A stretch of 64,000 nt of DNA from Gracilaria domingensis (GCA_022539475.1 VCMS01000036.1:124001-188000); one strand, 5' to 3'; positions 50,521 through 61,168 are shown, numbered from the stretch's first letter. The notes: a model not told the origin generated them from the sequence alone. Numbers and translations: made by a program.

Positions 50521-52170
50521 GGTCATGGCAACGCGAACAGATTGGCTCAACTCTTCGTTTCTGGCGGCCTACGTCATCCTGTCGCGATACTTCCAGATAG
50601 AACCTACGCTTGAGATATACTTTATGGTCAATAGCTCTCCGTTTTACCGACAACTCACGCGTCTGGCGCTCGAGTTTATTGTCTTCATTTACGTGTTTGC
50701 GTCCGGGCTACAACTCTGAGCAATTGGGAGAGCCTTGGGAGACTTTGATCTACATTTGACCTCACTCTCGCCAACTCGTTTTACTTCACTGTTGTCACCA
50801 TATTCACAGTGGGCTACGGAGACTATGTCCCATTCAAAGTGCTGGGGCGCCTGTGGATTATCTTCATAATTGTCTTTGGCGCCTATTTGGTGTCGCGCTA
50901 GATTGGCCAGGTTGTTGATATCGTGTCAGGTTTGCGCCGAGGACTGGGTTCTTTCGTCAAGACTGAAGGAAACGAGCATTGCGTCATATGCGGAAACGTG
51001 AAATGGGAGTATCTCAAAGCTTTTGTTCTTGAGTTTTATGGCGATGACAGAAATGCCAAGACAAAGCTTGTCCTCATATGTGACCAGCCCAACTGCTCCA
51101 AAACCGTGTGGATCAACTTTTTCACTTCTATCCTTCAGTATCGCGATAACGTCACATATCTTGAGGGCTCATGTGTCACGCGCGATGATCTCCTTCACGC
51201 GCAGGTGGAGACATCGAAGGCCGTGTTCATACTCAACAATCAGCATAACCCGGACCCTTATGCAGAGGACTCCGAAACGCTCAAGCGAATTCTTACGATA
51301 CGATCCTACTCACCGAAGTTTCCCATATACTCGATGTGCGCTCTTCGTGATTCCATGTTGCCAATCACTTCTGCATTGGAACAAGTCGATGATCACGACG
51401 AGGGGGGAGAAGCTTCTTCTCGGAGAGAATCCGGAATGAATCTGCGTTCTCAAATGATGGGTCCCTCATCATCAGATATGTTCGGATTATCTACAATAGC
51501 GGACGAACTCAATCCCCATATATGCGACTTTGAGGATGAAGACAATAATAATGACGGACTGCTTGTCACTTCATATGATGGCTCGTCAGACTTGAAGTCT
51601 GAGGCTCTCTGCATGCAGGAAATCGAAATGTCGCTCATGGCGAAGAACATCTTCTACAACGGCTTGTCTACGCTCTTGGCAAACTCAATTCTCCGCGTCG
51701 CTCCAATGTTGGAGGATGAAGATCCGATGTGGGCTTGGAAGTACAAGCTGGGCACCGAATGCCGTTTCGAATATGTCAAGTTACCGATGCAGCTGACGAA
51801 CAGGAGATTCTCGGAAATCGCTGTTATCATGTATGATTACGGTATTGTTCCAGTTGTAACGAAAAGGTTTATGAACAAGAAATGGAGAGCAGTAACCCCG
51901 GACACCAATATTACTCTTACCTCGATAGCTTTGATAATTACCTTTCACTCCATAGAGTACCTGGATACTGTCATGGCTGCGATTGCCAACTTCGCTACAG
52001 AAAGGTTCTCGGATTCGGCTTCAGGGAGCAGTGAAGTTCCGTTTTTGGACAGCGAGGATCCGATTCTGAGGAACAGCAGATGTGAACGAGCTAGGGCTAT
52101 CCTTACTGGGGATCTCAATGTTCAACATGTTGAAGATTCAGAAAATGAATACGACCTTTCAGAAGACTGA
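50521..52170 (+). pseudogene. Slo/BK-type K+ channel, truncated and broken
   Basis: From about 50521 the frame reads TRTDWLNSSFLAAYVILSRY then LALEFIVFIYVFASGLQL (S5-like). After a frameshift near 50717 comes SEQLGEPWETL, then a shift back near 50750 gives ANSFYFTVVTIFTVGYGDYV (pore helix and selectivity filter TVGYGD) and LGRLWIIFIIVFGAYLVSR (S6). An in-frame TAG follows at 50899-50901. The long frame to 52170 is the cytosolic RCK/gating-ring region: EHCVICGNVKWEYLKAFVLE, RILTIRSYSPKFPIYSMCAL, EALCMQEIEMSLMAKNIFYN. Slo channels are gated by voltage and Ca2+ or other ions. The S1-S4 voltage sensor is missing, cut off where the guanylate-kinase gene starts. Two shifts and one stop are present; the RCK part alone is open for 423 codons and could still be expressed. 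Confidence 0.8.
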
Positions 52171-52718
52171 TCTTGGTCTTGAGTCTCTGATACTCGATGC
52201 AAGCACGTTCACGAGCTTCGTCGCCCGTTGGTTTGACATAGCTACGTCGTCCATTCTTCTGACATAGGCGTATCCATCAGGAACATTTGGGATGGGATAT
52301 GCATCTTGGTCTGCGACATAAACAAAGTCACGAGCGACTCGGAGTTGTGCTACGTCAAACCATTTGAGTTTACTATTGCGAGCTGAATGGACAGCGAAAA
52401 GGTCATTGCTCAGTCGACGCATATCTTGAAATCCAACGATTGCGCGTTGCGGAGCGAAACGCACGCTATCCACCACACCTACATTCTGTTCTCCACCCAT
52501 TTTCCAGCGCACAGAACGACATTCCCTGGCTGCGGTACGATAAATCCACGAGAATCCAAACCCTCATTCCTGGAAGAGCCGTATACTGGAATGCGTGCTA
52601 GACGATACGCGTTTGGCCAATTCGACAATGTTCTCTTGACTTGCACCGTACTACGTGGAACCAAAGGAAGACTAGCCTGAAATGACCTTCTGAATACGGA
52701 CAGCATTGAATCACTCAT
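52159..52718 (-). pseudogene. Unknown gene fragment, two frames
   Basis: Minus frame 52718-52479 (MSDSMLSVFRRSFQASLPLV ... PGNVVLCAGKWVENRM) and frame 52512-52159 (VRFAPQRAIVGFQDMRRLSN, LRVARDFVYVADQDAYPIPN, ... DSRPRSVF) overlap by ~30 bp. They read as one ~190-residue protein split by a frameshift near 52490. Composition is normal. It converges with the Slo relic, overlapping its last few codons. No domain recognised. Confidence 0.35.
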
Positions 52719-53183
52719 TGAAAGCTAGACAAAGCCAGCCGTTGCCGGAAGATGCGCGAGTTGTCGCGAATAGTTGGACATGCTTTTGCTCAAGAGGTGC
52801 TTAAACGCTGGTACCGTAGCCTTTAGCATTTGGTCTGCCTTTCAGAGTATGGGGCATATATCTATGTAATTTGCTTTCAGTTTCGTTTGCGAGCGCATCA
52901 AGTTGTAGCTTCTACAAGATTGTAAACTATGACAAATGAGGATTGTCTCAAGCAAAAAGCAGATGAAACTTTTACGAAGTTCTAATGACATAATTCCTTC
53001 GGGCAAGTCCTTTTCGTGATATCACGCGGAAAGGAAGCTCAATTCTCTCAGTCCATCCACAAGTAAAAACGCACAAAGATATAGTCGAAAACATAACAGG
53101 TCCCTTGTTTCATTGATATCGGCGAAGGCTTAATGTCTCGATTCGATGAACCGTAGTCCTTTGCTCTTCCAACAACGCGAATA
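52719..53183. other. Non-coding interval
   Basis: No gene recognised. This should contain the 3' end of the hAT element on the right, but no terminal inverted repeat was found by eye. Confidence 0.35.
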
Positions 53184-55598
53184 TCAAAGCATCTCCACCG
53201 CTTCAGTGGTGGAGACAAATTCGTTCTGCCAATTCTCCAGTCCGTCCAATTCAAACTCTTCCTCAACCTCGTTAACCTGATCTGATGAGATAATCTCATC
53301 ATCGAGAAATTGCGAGTACATATTCCCATTCGTCGCTCCCTCGGACACATTCGCGCTCATTGCTTCGCTCAGCCCCCCAAATCGTAACTGAATGTACTCA
53401 GTCCCAGAAAGATTCTTGACAGATCTACAGCGCGCTTCAATCAGGGAGTCGTTAAAGGCGCAAAACACTAACTTCGATACTTTCCCTTGTTGTAATCTAT
53501 TTCGAGAAGATGTTCGCACCCTCCCTTGTAGACTGAAACTGCGCTCGACCGTCGAAGAAGATGGGCTGGAGCATAAAATACGAAGTGCAAACTCCCGAAG
53601 TAGCGATTTCTTGGAGTATTCAATCCAGTAATATACTGGCGTTTGACTGTACATGAGCAAAGAATGCTTGGTGATGGGGTCCTGCAGCTGCGAACGCCAT
53701 GACATCCGCACAGACACAAACTCTTTGCATATCTTGTCAACCGCGCCGTTTTCTCCTCCTTCGCTCCCAACCTTTTCGCTCGCAGGAAATCTATCTGAAC
53801 GGACAAACGACAGCACTTGCTGCACCACATAGGAACGAAACAGTGCCAAGTTCTCTGCAAGGCTACGAAGATCCAACATGTATGCAACGTGATGTATAGG
53901 GGTGACCAATGCGACCTTCTTCCCTTCCCCTTGCATTCGTTCCTGGAAAACTCTGATAATTTCATCTTTCCTTTCGCTGGTGTAGAATGGTGTGTTCGGC
54001 AACTGCCGAATCTTTTCCAACAGCTGGACCGAAGCTGGATAAACCTCTGACAGCAATGAGGACTCGTCGTCAAAAAGTCTCAAGTACTGCCGAACGAGGC
54101 GAAAAATGTGATATATATCCAGGAGCTTGTCATAAAGAGGCTCGTTGCGAATCGTAGCCTTGAAGCTTTCCCTCTTTTCTCGGTTCCGGCCATTATATAG
54201 AGCAGAATGAAAGTCCTGACAGTCGATTAGTTCATTCAGGACCACTTTGCATCTAAGAAAAGATGCAATCATTCTCTCCGACGACGCGAACCTCGTCTGA
54301 GCCATCTTGCAGGGAAGAATGGCAGTAGGGGGCAAGCAGACTCTGCCGTACTGATCCAGTTCGGAAGAGGTTCGATTGCGTGCAGTTCTTAAATTAAAGC
54401 GCGTCTTAAGCTCTTTGAAACGATATTAAAGCTTGGGATGATTTCGAAGATCCCCAATCACGGCCGACAGCATCGACAGAATTTCACGAATCCACACGAG
54501 TTTTCCCATGTCTTGCATTAATAAGTTGGCCAAGTGTGTCTGGTCCTGAATTGCGATCATGTGGTTGTGTCTTGCCAGAATATTCTCTTTAGCCTTAACG
54601 CAGGAGCTCGTGTTGTCGCTGACAACTGCGCAAATACGCTGCATGTCACCGAATTCTAACATTGCGTCTTCGACGACCCTGGCGTAAAAAGATGCATCGC
54701 ATGAAATAGATCCTGTATTAACCGACTTCAAGAAAAATGTTTTCCTAATCGTCTCAACTCCTGTTATGGATAGTAAAACGTTCACGACCGCTTCAATATT
54801 TGCGTCAGTCCATCCATCAAAGACCAACGTACCATACGACTCCTTCAGAGACGAGCCAATAGATTGCTTAACGCGACTATGCATGGTCTCGTAATAGATG
54901 TTAACATTCCTCGAACTCATCGTATGCGGATCTGGGAGCTGTTTGCTCAACTGATAATCCGCTAATCGGATAATTTCATAGAGCTCATTTTGTCCCTCTG
55001 TGCGGCTCAGTAGCGAGAAAGGAAGCATGTGCTTCACAAAGAAGCGAGTTACTAGCTCATTAAATCTCGACCTCCGGTCCCGAGAACAAAGAGTTTCGAT
55101 ACTGTTTGAGTTCTCGGGCTTACTGTCTTCCAACACCGAAGAACTGCCCTTGACGACAGAACGAGATCCAATTCCAGCAGACTTGTTCTTCCTCACTCCG
55201 TGGGTTGAGAGCGCTTTGCGCTTTTTTCTAATAACAGGCGTAATTGGGGTTCCAAACAAATCTGAGCCACCACTATTGCAGTTTTCCCGGTAGTACTTTC
55301 CAAGAACCTTGTCCTTCTTGAGGCGGTGGCGATCTTCTGGGGAGAGCTTCTTGCACCGCATTAAGTGCTGCCCCAATTTTGTGGTGTTCGGTATTTTCGC
55401 TCGTGATTGAAATCCACAGGCCTTGCAAGTGGGATACACATTGGCGGAACCACCATCCTCGTCATCGTTATCATCAGCGCGAAACACATAAAGTTCTTCT
55501 ACCCACCATTTTTTCCGTTTCGTTTTCTGCCATGCGGAGACAGAATGTCTTTCTGTGTGCTCCGTTGCTGTATGCACGGATGATATTTGCTCCGACAT
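53184..55598 (-). pseudogene. hAT-family transposase with BED finger, one internal stop
   Basis: Two same-phase segments, 55598-54429 and 54425-53184, are split only by TAA 54426-54428; ~800 residues in total. The N-terminus has a BED-type zinc finger: YPTCKACGFQSRAK ... LGQHLMRCKK. The RNase-H core shows TLVFDGWTDANIEAVVNVLL (first Asp, the family's DGWT motif) and CAVVSDNTSSCVKAKENILA (second Asp). The C-terminal dimerisation region reads LLREFALRILCSSPSSSTVE then RSFSLQGRVRTSSRNRLQQG. This is a different hAT lineage from the copy at 8518-10656: BED finger clear, DGWT present. One nonsense change inactivates it; the rest is well kept. Confidence 0.85.
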
Positions 55599-55751
55599 GT
55601 ACGTAAATCAAATGACAACTGCGGAACTGTAGAGCTCTGTCTGCAACGCGAGGCGGAAAATATGAACCGTCTGATGAGCTTATTAGTTCAAGCCACACCT
55701 GAAGATCAGTAGCGTTGACACAGCAAGCGTCCCGCAGTACCCCAGCGTCCA

Positions 55752-57503
55752 ATGAGTAGCCTTAGTCAGTTGTCGGCGGAGAGAATAAGAAGAAGGGAGT
55801 TCAAAGCTCACTGTGACTACAGATCTGAGATGAGATCTACTCTGAACAGCATGACACCGGATGACCTGATGTCTCAACTAAATGAACATGTGCTGAGAGG
55901 AAGGTCGATGAAGGTTCAGTTCGTGGCATTGGGAGAGGGAGCGAATGCAGAGAACGCAGGCAGTTCTGCATTTGTGGATCACGAAGAGCTTCTTTCTGTG
56001 ACAGTTCCACGGGTTGTCACCGTCGAGAAAGATGCTGCGCCAGACGATCAGCAAGAGACAGGTGGGGGGTCATTTGATGACGAGTTACCTACAGCTCTTC
56101 CGGAATCTGAGGAGCACGGACTTGTTCGAGGTGACCCATATGATGGCCCACCGAACCCATCATGGTGCGGGTATGCCAGGCTGAGACCGCAGGAATGGCA
56201 AGGGAAGAACGTAATTGAGCACAAGGACCCCTGGCTCAGAGTCATTCACTTGCCGAAGGGACATAGGTCGGAGCTGCTAAGTGTCTCGAATCTCAGAGAT
56301 GTACACCATCTTGTCTTTTGGCACGCTGCAAGGGCTGAACATCGCCTACGGGCGGAGACATTTGGTATGCAGTATCCTCGTACTCGACCGATAGGTATGG
56401 ATGATGAAGAGGTGCTGTGGGTTGCTGCGAAGGAGCATGACGAATTTGGGCAAATGTTCTTCGCCCGAATGCAAGCTGAGCTAAGGCAGAATGGATATTG
56501 CGTGCTTGATGGCTTTGCGACGGATAATGGTGTCCCTAAATGGGAGGAGTTGGAAGAAGTTCGGGAGTTCGGAGATGTGTCGGGGAAGTTGGTGGACTTC
56601 TTCGAGAATGAGTATGGAGCGATGCCGGATATACGGAAAGGAGAGGAACAGAAGTCGTTTGTTCAAATAATCAACGATGATGAAGGATGGGAGGACGGTA
56701 GCGATGGACCATTTGATGGGAGAGTGATGTCGACACGTTGGGGTACGGTGGAGAAGCCGGAGGATAATGAGGAGCTCAGGTGGGTTGTAAGGTCGCGTGC
56801 TTTACTTGATGTTCGAATGGGTACAATTGCTGCGGCTTTGGGACTATGGGACAATGAAACGGAAGCTGTGAAGATGTACACTCCGAAAACTGGTGGTCGA
56901 TTTCTGGGGACGACGAGAAAGTGCAGGCGCCAGACGCTGCACACGGACTTCAGTGGTCTGGTTACGAAGGAAACAATGAATACTGGCAACCCCGGATACT
57001 TTGTAATGGCCTCTGGGAAAGAGGGCTTTCCTCTCTGGGTGAGCGCTGGAAGCCATCAACTGGTGGGGATGAACAACCAACAGTTGCGAGTGATGTCGGA
57101 GGTGTATCCAGCGAAGAAGATAATCATCCCACCGTACTCTGTATTCGTGGGCCGTGGTGATGTGACACATGCTGGAGCAAGTGGGAAGGACAAGGTGGAT
57201 AGGCCCGAGTCTATGGATTTGCTGGTTAGATACCACATGTACATGGTACCAGAGGGCTACGCACTACCTGATGCTGTTCATCGGGTGCGGGATTTCCGAC
57301 CCACGTTTGTCAATGGTGACGAGGAGGAGAAGGCGGAGGATGAACTGTTGTCCGATAAGGAGGGTGGGGCGGTTGACATGGACGAAGACCAAGTGGTCGT
57401 GGAGATTGGTGTGGAAGCGGACGCCGGTAGAACCGAAGTGCTCGAGAGTAGTAGTGATGACGATTTGCCAATAATGAGGCTGCGAGCGCCTCGAAGTGGA
57501 TGA
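55752..57503 (+). CDS. 2-oxoglutarate/Fe(II) dioxygenase-like protein (583 aa)
   Basis: An intact plus-strand gene, ATG 55752 to TGA 57503. A ~230-residue N-terminal region of unknown fold (DPWLRVIHLPKGHRSELLSV) is followed by a double-stranded beta-helix core. This shows iron ligands H-x-D in TLHTDFSG (about residue 398), the strand PGYFVMASGKEGFPLWVSAG, distal His in GRGDVTHAGAS (about 472), and an Arg for the co-substrate in LVRYHMY. This is the phytanoyl-CoA/JBP-like oxygenase layout. The N-terminal third is acidic, as is the tail. The extreme C-terminus carries EVLESSSDDDLPIM, a SUMO-interaction-like motif. Substrate unknown; protein or nucleic-acid hydroxylation is possible. It lies 265 bp upstream of the broken HAD gene on the same strand, and converges with the ParB-like gene, which ends in a similar motif. 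Confidence 0.65.
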   Translation: MSSLSQLSAERIRRREFKAHCDYRSEMRSTLNSMTPDDLMSQLNEHVLRGRSMKVQFVALGEGANAENAGSSAFVDHEELLSVTVPRVVTVEKDAAPDDQQETGGGSFDDELPTALPESEEHGLVRGDPYDGPPNPSWCGYARLRPQEWQGKNVIEHKDPWLRVIHLPKGHRSELLSVSNLRDVHHLVFWHAARAEHRLRAETFGMQYPRTRPIGMDDEEVLWVAAKEHDEFGQMFFARMQAELRQNGYCVLDGFATDNGVPKWEELEEVREFGDVSGKLVDFFENEYGAMPDIRKGEEQKSFVQIINDDEGWEDGSDGPFDGRVMSTRWGTVEKPEDNEELRWVVRSRALLDVRMGTIAAALGLWDNETEAVKMYTPKTGGRFLGTTRKCRRQTLHTDFSGLVTKETMNTGNPGYFVMASGKEGFPLWVSAGSHQLVGMNNQQLRVMSEVYPAKKIIIPPYSVFVGRGDVTHAGASGKDKVDRPESMDLLVRYHMYMVPEGYALPDAVHRVRDFRPTFVNGDEEEKAEDELLSDKEGGAVDMDEDQVVVEIGVEADAGRTEVLESSSDDDLPIMRLRAPRSG

Positions 57504-57767
57504 GAATGAAATGATTAGTAAATTATGTGTGTCTTGCGAGTATTAAGAGTAGTATAGTATTACAAGGCTATACATATGAACATAGAAAAGGTGCGGCAGG
57601 CTGGTAATTGAACAAATGTCAAACGTCTTTGGTCCAGTTGCGTCTAATTGCAACATGCCAAATGCTCGGTATCGTTAACATCATTGGTGGCACCAGTCAA
57701 TTCGCAATTGAACATGTAGCGTCCTAACATTTCTGAAACTGCACTTAAGGTTGCTTTTAAGAGAAGT

Positions 57768-58487
57768 ATGAAACTGAGAAGTCTATACAGTTCCTGTCTA
57801 TGCGGTACTTGTGGCAGTATAGTGACTGTATCAGGAAAAATGGCAGAGGAACAGAGAGACTTGGCGGAAATTTCACCAAATACCTTGTCTAAGTTCATAT
57901 ATGCCAATGGTTACGGAATATTAAGTTCCGTTGATGGAACGTTGAGAAGAGAAAGAGAGTCAATTCCAGAAGAAGTTGTGAAGTGTATGAAGTTCATTGA
58001 CGAACGTGTTGGTTTCGGACTTGTCACAGGGGGTGATGTGGGCGACGTGGAGGGGAAAATGGAAGGACTCGGAGACTATAAGTTTGGTGTCTCGGCGAAT
58101 CATGGAGCTTTCCTGCGTTTCTCTGACGAGAGGGAAATTAAGGGTGCATTCAATGATCACACCCTTGACCACACTGTTGACGGACTACTGCTCCTGGCAA
58201 GGGATTTGAATAGGAGGCATGGTATTGTGAATGATGATGACAAGAGGTTCGTGGAGACCAGAAGTGATAGTGGCCTTCCCAATTTCGTGTACAACAAACT
58301 GTGGCAGTGGAAAGAAGAAGTGGATTCTGCTATTGGGGACCTGTTGCAGAAGATGGATGCGTTTGTTATCTATCCCGGCGATAAAAGTTGCGAAATTGTG
58401 GACAAGCGATACACAAAAGGAAGCGGAGGAGAAAATCTTGTGGATAATGAACCGAGATTTATTGATACGGATGACGTCGTGACGTTC
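57768..58487 (+). pseudogene. HAD-superfamily phosphatase paralogue, 5' part (interrupted)
   Basis: Plus-strand frame starting MKLRSLYSSCLCGT, or MAEEQRDLAEISPN 24 codons later. It is collinear with the intact HAD gene at 61419-62369: NGYGILSSVDGTLRR, EEVVKCMKFIDERVGFGLVT, SGLPNFVYNKLWQWK, NEPRFIDTDDVVTF. The HAD nucleophile Asp of SDVDGTL is Ser here (SSVDGTL), and motif II TGR is TGG, so this copy is catalytically dead. Homology stops at 58487 after VVTF, where a ~2.7-kb insertion begins, and resumes at 61175. The open frame runs on into the insertion to 58781 without meaning. Confidence 0.8.
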
Positions 58488-60728
58488 TTGTGTGAAAGTC
58501 TTTCTCCGTTTCTTCCTCGGCGGAGCCCGCTGTTCTTCTTCAGAGCTATCCAGAACTTCTATGGCACCTCGATTTCGGCCGTGCTCAATTTCCCTATAAC
58601 TCACCTGCGCCCGTTCTCGTGCACTTCTTCGCGGCTCCCCTTCTTCACTGGCAGATGTTGCAGCAGCAGCAGCGGGAGTCCTCCTCTTCGTCACGGACTG
58701 CTTCACTGGTGCGGGGGGCGGAATTACCTTGAGCATCGTCCGCAATCGATTCTGAACGGAATTCGTGGCAGTTCTAATTGAGTTCGTCCTGCTCCGAACA
58801 CGCGGCAATGTGTTGAAGCTCACAACTTGTCCCAAAAGGAACTGATACACAGCTGCGTTGTTGTCTGGATCTTCAACGTCATCTTCATTCGATGGAGCAG
58901 AAAGACTGACTTCGCGTTTCAGGAACACTTCCATGGACTTTTTCTCGTTCAGTTCATTCCTCACTGCTCTAGCCGCGCGGAACAGAGACACTGCTCTATC
59001 ATAAAAGAAACCTCGAACCTCCTCAAAGCTTTTCCATTGCTTTGTCTTCGTCGACTTGCCCTTCAATAGAAACATCTGAAGACAATCAAGAATGAAGGAA
59101 AACTCCTCGGCATCCAAAACATATAGCGGAGTATGGGACAGATGTGTGAGACCTATGTCACTCACAGTCTCACATATATCCTCGAAATGGGCCAGCATTC
59201 CCTCACGAGACATGAGTTGCAGGGCGACATTGGCATATCTCAGATACTGACGCTCTTGCACAGTCCCAATCAGTTGGCTCTCCTTCAACACTTCTGTCAC
59301 TTCTGCAGGATCCACGTCTGCCGGCGTCACCCCCTCAACATCTTCAATTAGAATGGCGACCACACTAACTATAGAGTGTATCTTGTCTGCAAACATCATC
59401 CTTCGCATGGTACTCGTCGACTCATTGAGGTACGAAGCAACACATAACAATTCCTTCATCCCAATGGGCCTCCCATCTCTTCGTATCAGCAGATTGCAAC
59501 GCCAAAACTTGGCTAATCGCTTCCACTTCGGTGCACCAGTCGCTGCCAAATATTGTATAGCTTTCAGACGATGCAAACCATCTACAATGAAGCACTTCTT
59601 CGTTAGGCGTCCCTTGTCAGTATCCCTCTCTCCCGTAGTAGCATCTTGTAAAGCCACCAGTGGAGAACCCATCGACTGCAATATCCCCCGCTCCTCCATA
59701 CTCTTCACAAGGGCTTCAACGTGGCGTTTACTTACTCCACGGAGTAAATTGGGCGGAGTGTCCACCAGAGTGATGTCAACAGTAGCAACAACCATCCGGT
59801 ACTGATTGAGGTTCACCTTTGGTACCTTCTGACGAATTCGTCTGTACGTCTTGCTCCGAGTAGGTGTCCCTTGTGTTCCAGACCGCTCGCCAGAAACACT
59901 TGAACGTGCCATTCTTGCGGACAGAAGCACAACGTCATCGTCCTGCTCCTCCGCAGTTTCTGGTGCAGTTTGGGGTACAGATGGACCAGCTCCTTGCGCG
60001 GATTGCGCATCCGCGTCTGGAAGGGGACCTTTCATGATCTCATCTTCCTCCTCTTGCACAGCCGTCCCCTGCTGAACCGTCTGTTTCGACGCAGAAGATC
60101 CCCTTGTGTCGACGGTCTGATTCATCGCAGGAGAAGCCCTTTTCGACGCAGTGGGCTTCGTAGCGGAGGTAGAATTTGTTTGACCTGTCCGCTTCGTAGC
60201 TGGGGATGCTCTCGTCTCCATAGACCGCTTCGTAACAGACGACGGATCTGCCCGCGGAGCTGCTACTGATGCGCTACCTCTCGGTGTTGATGAACTTCGA
60301 ATTGGTTCCGTGCGGCTTGTCGGCGTCATCGCCTCACTCATAGCGCTCACCGTTCCTCGCTTCGACGCCGGAATGCTGGCTGCCACCGGTTCCATCATTT
60401 TCTCATCCCAAGGAGCGGCCGTCCGGAGATCCTGGATATATTGTGGAAGATCCAGGCCCTCCGCCCGGTAAGGGTAGAACGTCTGACCGCTTCGACTGTT
60501 GAGAATATTATGAACCACCACAAGACCTGGGTCCAATTGCTTCCCGTGCAACTCGCGGCGTAGAACACTTCCAATTCCATGCAAAAACGCTTCCCCGACT
60601 ATCACCTTTCCTTCATCCTCAATATCCATCTGCAGAGAAACCCGCATTCCACTTTGCAATGATCGAGTGCTCCGCCCAGTGCGAGGAGTCACGCTTTGCG
60701 TACGCTTTCGAACACGAGTTGGCTTCAT
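58488..60728 (-). CDS. ParB/Srx-fold domain protein, large eukaryotic (≥745 aa)
   Basis: Starts at ATG 60728 (MKPTRVRKRTQSVTPRTG). N-terminal ~310 residues: an ordered start, then a Ser/Thr/Lys/Arg-rich disordered region with degenerate repeats (TRASPATKRT, SKRASPAMNQT, TRGSSASKQT). Residues ~315-480 resemble a ParB/sulfiredoxin fold: VSKRHVEALVKSMEERGILQ, then FIVDGLHRLKAIQYL (the ParB DGxHR box), and ELLCVASYLNESTSTMRR. The helical C-terminal half is unrecognised. It ends with IEVLDSSEEEQRA, a SUMO-interaction-like motif, and a basic patch PRKKRRK. ParB-fold proteins bind or cut DNA, or hydrolyse CTP/ATP. The frame leaves the insertion at 58488 and continues into antisense HAD sequence to TAA-type stop at 58185, so the native C-terminus is lost or very near the edge. 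Confidence 0.6.
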
Positions 60729-60878
60729 GTTGAACAGCTATTGCAGTGAAAGGTGTATATCAACAATACGCTCGCTCTGGACGATACAACAACGGAGGCG
60801 AGCCTTTAAATGGCGACTTACGCTGGGCACCCCCTCTTTCGGCAGCTCCTCCCAGCGCACTGCCAGTCACGTCCGTGT

Positions 60879-60997
60879 CCCGTCATCTTCACCCTCCAGA
60901 CACTCCCTAATTTCCGGGATGGTGCACTGAGGTGACCATCCCGTCTTCTTCACCCTCCAGACACTCCCTAATTTCCGGGATGGTGCACTGAGGTGAC
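60879..60997. repeat. 61-bp tandem duplication upstream of the ParB-like gene
   Basis: 60879-60939 and 60940-60997 are near-identical direct repeats (CCCGTCATCTTCACCCTCC... / CCCGTCTTCTTCACCCTCC...), differing at about one base over the shared length. They lie ~150 bp 5' of the ParB-like ATG, where promoter elements would be expected. Confidence 0.9.
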
Positions 60998-61051
60998 GCA
61001 GTGGGTACAGGAAGTGCCGGGAGGAGTGTTTTGGGAGGTCTCCGGAAGGTG

Positions 61052-61165
61052 TCAAAAAATCGTCCAAAACGTGCCCGCGGGCCGGGGGGGTCGGTCGTGT
61101 TAGGGTAGGTACCCTAACACGACTGGACCCCCCCGCCCGCGGGCACGTTTTGGACGATTTTTTGA
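61052..61165. repeat. 114-bp near-perfect palindrome at the insertion edge
   Basis: Arms of 56 bp (61052-61107 and 61110-61165) match at 52 positions around a GG centre. The outer part reads TCAAAAAATCGTCC and the centre includes TTAGGGTA/TACCCTAA. It ends 9 bp before HAD coding resumes. It could be a hairpin terminus, a replication-slippage product or a cruciform-forming recombination site. The inner TTAGGG is a single unit, not a telomere array. Confidence 0.9.
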
Positions 61166-61168
61166 AAA

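Noticed and set aside
61095-61122. Telomere-type repeat (TTAGGG/CCCTAA)
   Set aside because: Only one unit on each side of the palindrome centre; no array.
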